Positions 63,981 through 64,000 of a DNA stretch of 64,000 nt are shown here, in pieces; within the stretch, counting starts at the first letter, position 1; every line of letters starts with the position of its first letter. Below the pieces are notes generated by a model. That model was not told where the DNA came from. It searched no databases and worked only from the letters and a program-made list of their open reading frames with translations. The DNA is from Gordonia hankookensis. Lineage in GTDB: Bacteria > Actinomycetota > Actinomycetes > Mycobacteriales > Mycobacteriaceae. The stretch lies in NCBI RefSeq assembly GCF_014673215.1, contig NZ_JACWMS010000001.1, positions 1,240,001-1,304,000 on the forward strand, in the 5' to 3' direction. Position numbers and translations under genes: made by a program.

Positions 63981-64000
63981 TCAGCCGACGTCGAAGTACG
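63981..64000 (-). CDS. C-terminal end of an excisionase/BldC-type HTH gene (partial)
   Basis: The last 20 bases encode, on the minus strand, ...YFDVG and a TGA stop at 63981-63983. In mycobacteria the gene upstream of bS22 is the HTH protein Rv0500A, whose end I recall as SYFDAG; the match and gene order suggest the same gene here. Only six codons are visible. Confidence 0.55.

Noticed and set aside
1..64000. tRNA, rRNA, transposase or integrase genes
   Set aside because: I looked for tRNA T-loop patterns, DDE transposase and tyrosine/serine recombinase motifs and saw none that hold up.

Overview
This 64 kb window is high-GC actinobacterial DNA, most likely a Mycobacteriales genome of the Gordonia/Rhodococcus/Williamsia type; I favour Gordonia, by inference. 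The support is GC-rich codon use, GTG/TTG starts, many ATGA/GTGA gene overlaps, a bS22 mini-ribosomal protein, an EspC-like type VII secretion substrate, a DUF1023 hydrolase, BldC, and two blocks in the same gene order as Mycobacterium tuberculosis Rv0500A-Rv0514 and Rv0524-Rv0529 (synteny recalled from knowledge, not searched).

Layout. 1-10.8 kb is an exopolysaccharide/capsule locus: O-antigen-ligase-like protein (cut by the window edge), Wzz-like chain-length protein, two GT2 glycosyltransferases, a Wzx flippase, a WecG/TagA glycosyltransferase, a YdcF/SanA protein, GDP-mannose dehydratase and GDP-fucose synthase, and an initiating polyprenyl-phosphate sugar transferase. 10.8-12.0 kb is an AT-richer stretch without a supportable gene, carrying direct repeats. 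12.0-17.8 kb holds a tiny proline-rich secreted protein, a lipoprotein HNH nuclease with an Excalibur domain, an anchored surface protein, MenA, and a two-gene unit under an apparent LexA (SOS) box. 17.8-27.7 kb holds a Clp-N/HTH pair with its own leaderless promoter and palindrome, an EspC-like/DUF1023 pair, a MacB-type ABC exporter, a Cds1-like cysteine desulfhydrase, BldC and an EspR-like regulator.

27.6-33.8 kb is the System II cytochrome c maturation operon (hemL, histidine phosphatase, TlpA, CcdA, ResB, CcsB). 37.5-43.9 kb is an amine catabolic operon (aminobutyraldehyde dehydrogenase, GABA transaminase, copper amine oxidase, succinate-semialdehyde dehydrogenase) divergent from a PucR regulator; together it could take putrescine or related amines to succinate. 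45.6-49.9 kb has two acyl-CoA dehydrogenases and a TetR regulator. 49.9-58.4 kb is the tetrapyrrole operon (glutaredoxin, rex, hemA, hemC, hemD, hemB, three membrane proteins). 58.5-64 kb has a SerB-like HAD phosphatase, an alcohol dehydrogenase, an acyltransferase, an SDR protein, bS22 and the last codons of an excisionase-type HTH gene.

The least explained signals are: (i) two orphan AbiEi-like/DUF559 nuclease-fold genes, each bracketed by long two-tier palindromes, in one case a 73-bp palindrome present on both sides at about 92% identity; (ii) the LexA-box operon pairing an unknown 109-aa protein with a cyclic-phosphate-processing receiver domain; (iii) a 52-bp tandem array made from the last codons of hemB; (iv) an 11-bp perfect inverted repeat that covers the ribosome-binding site and start codon of a small membrane protein gene.
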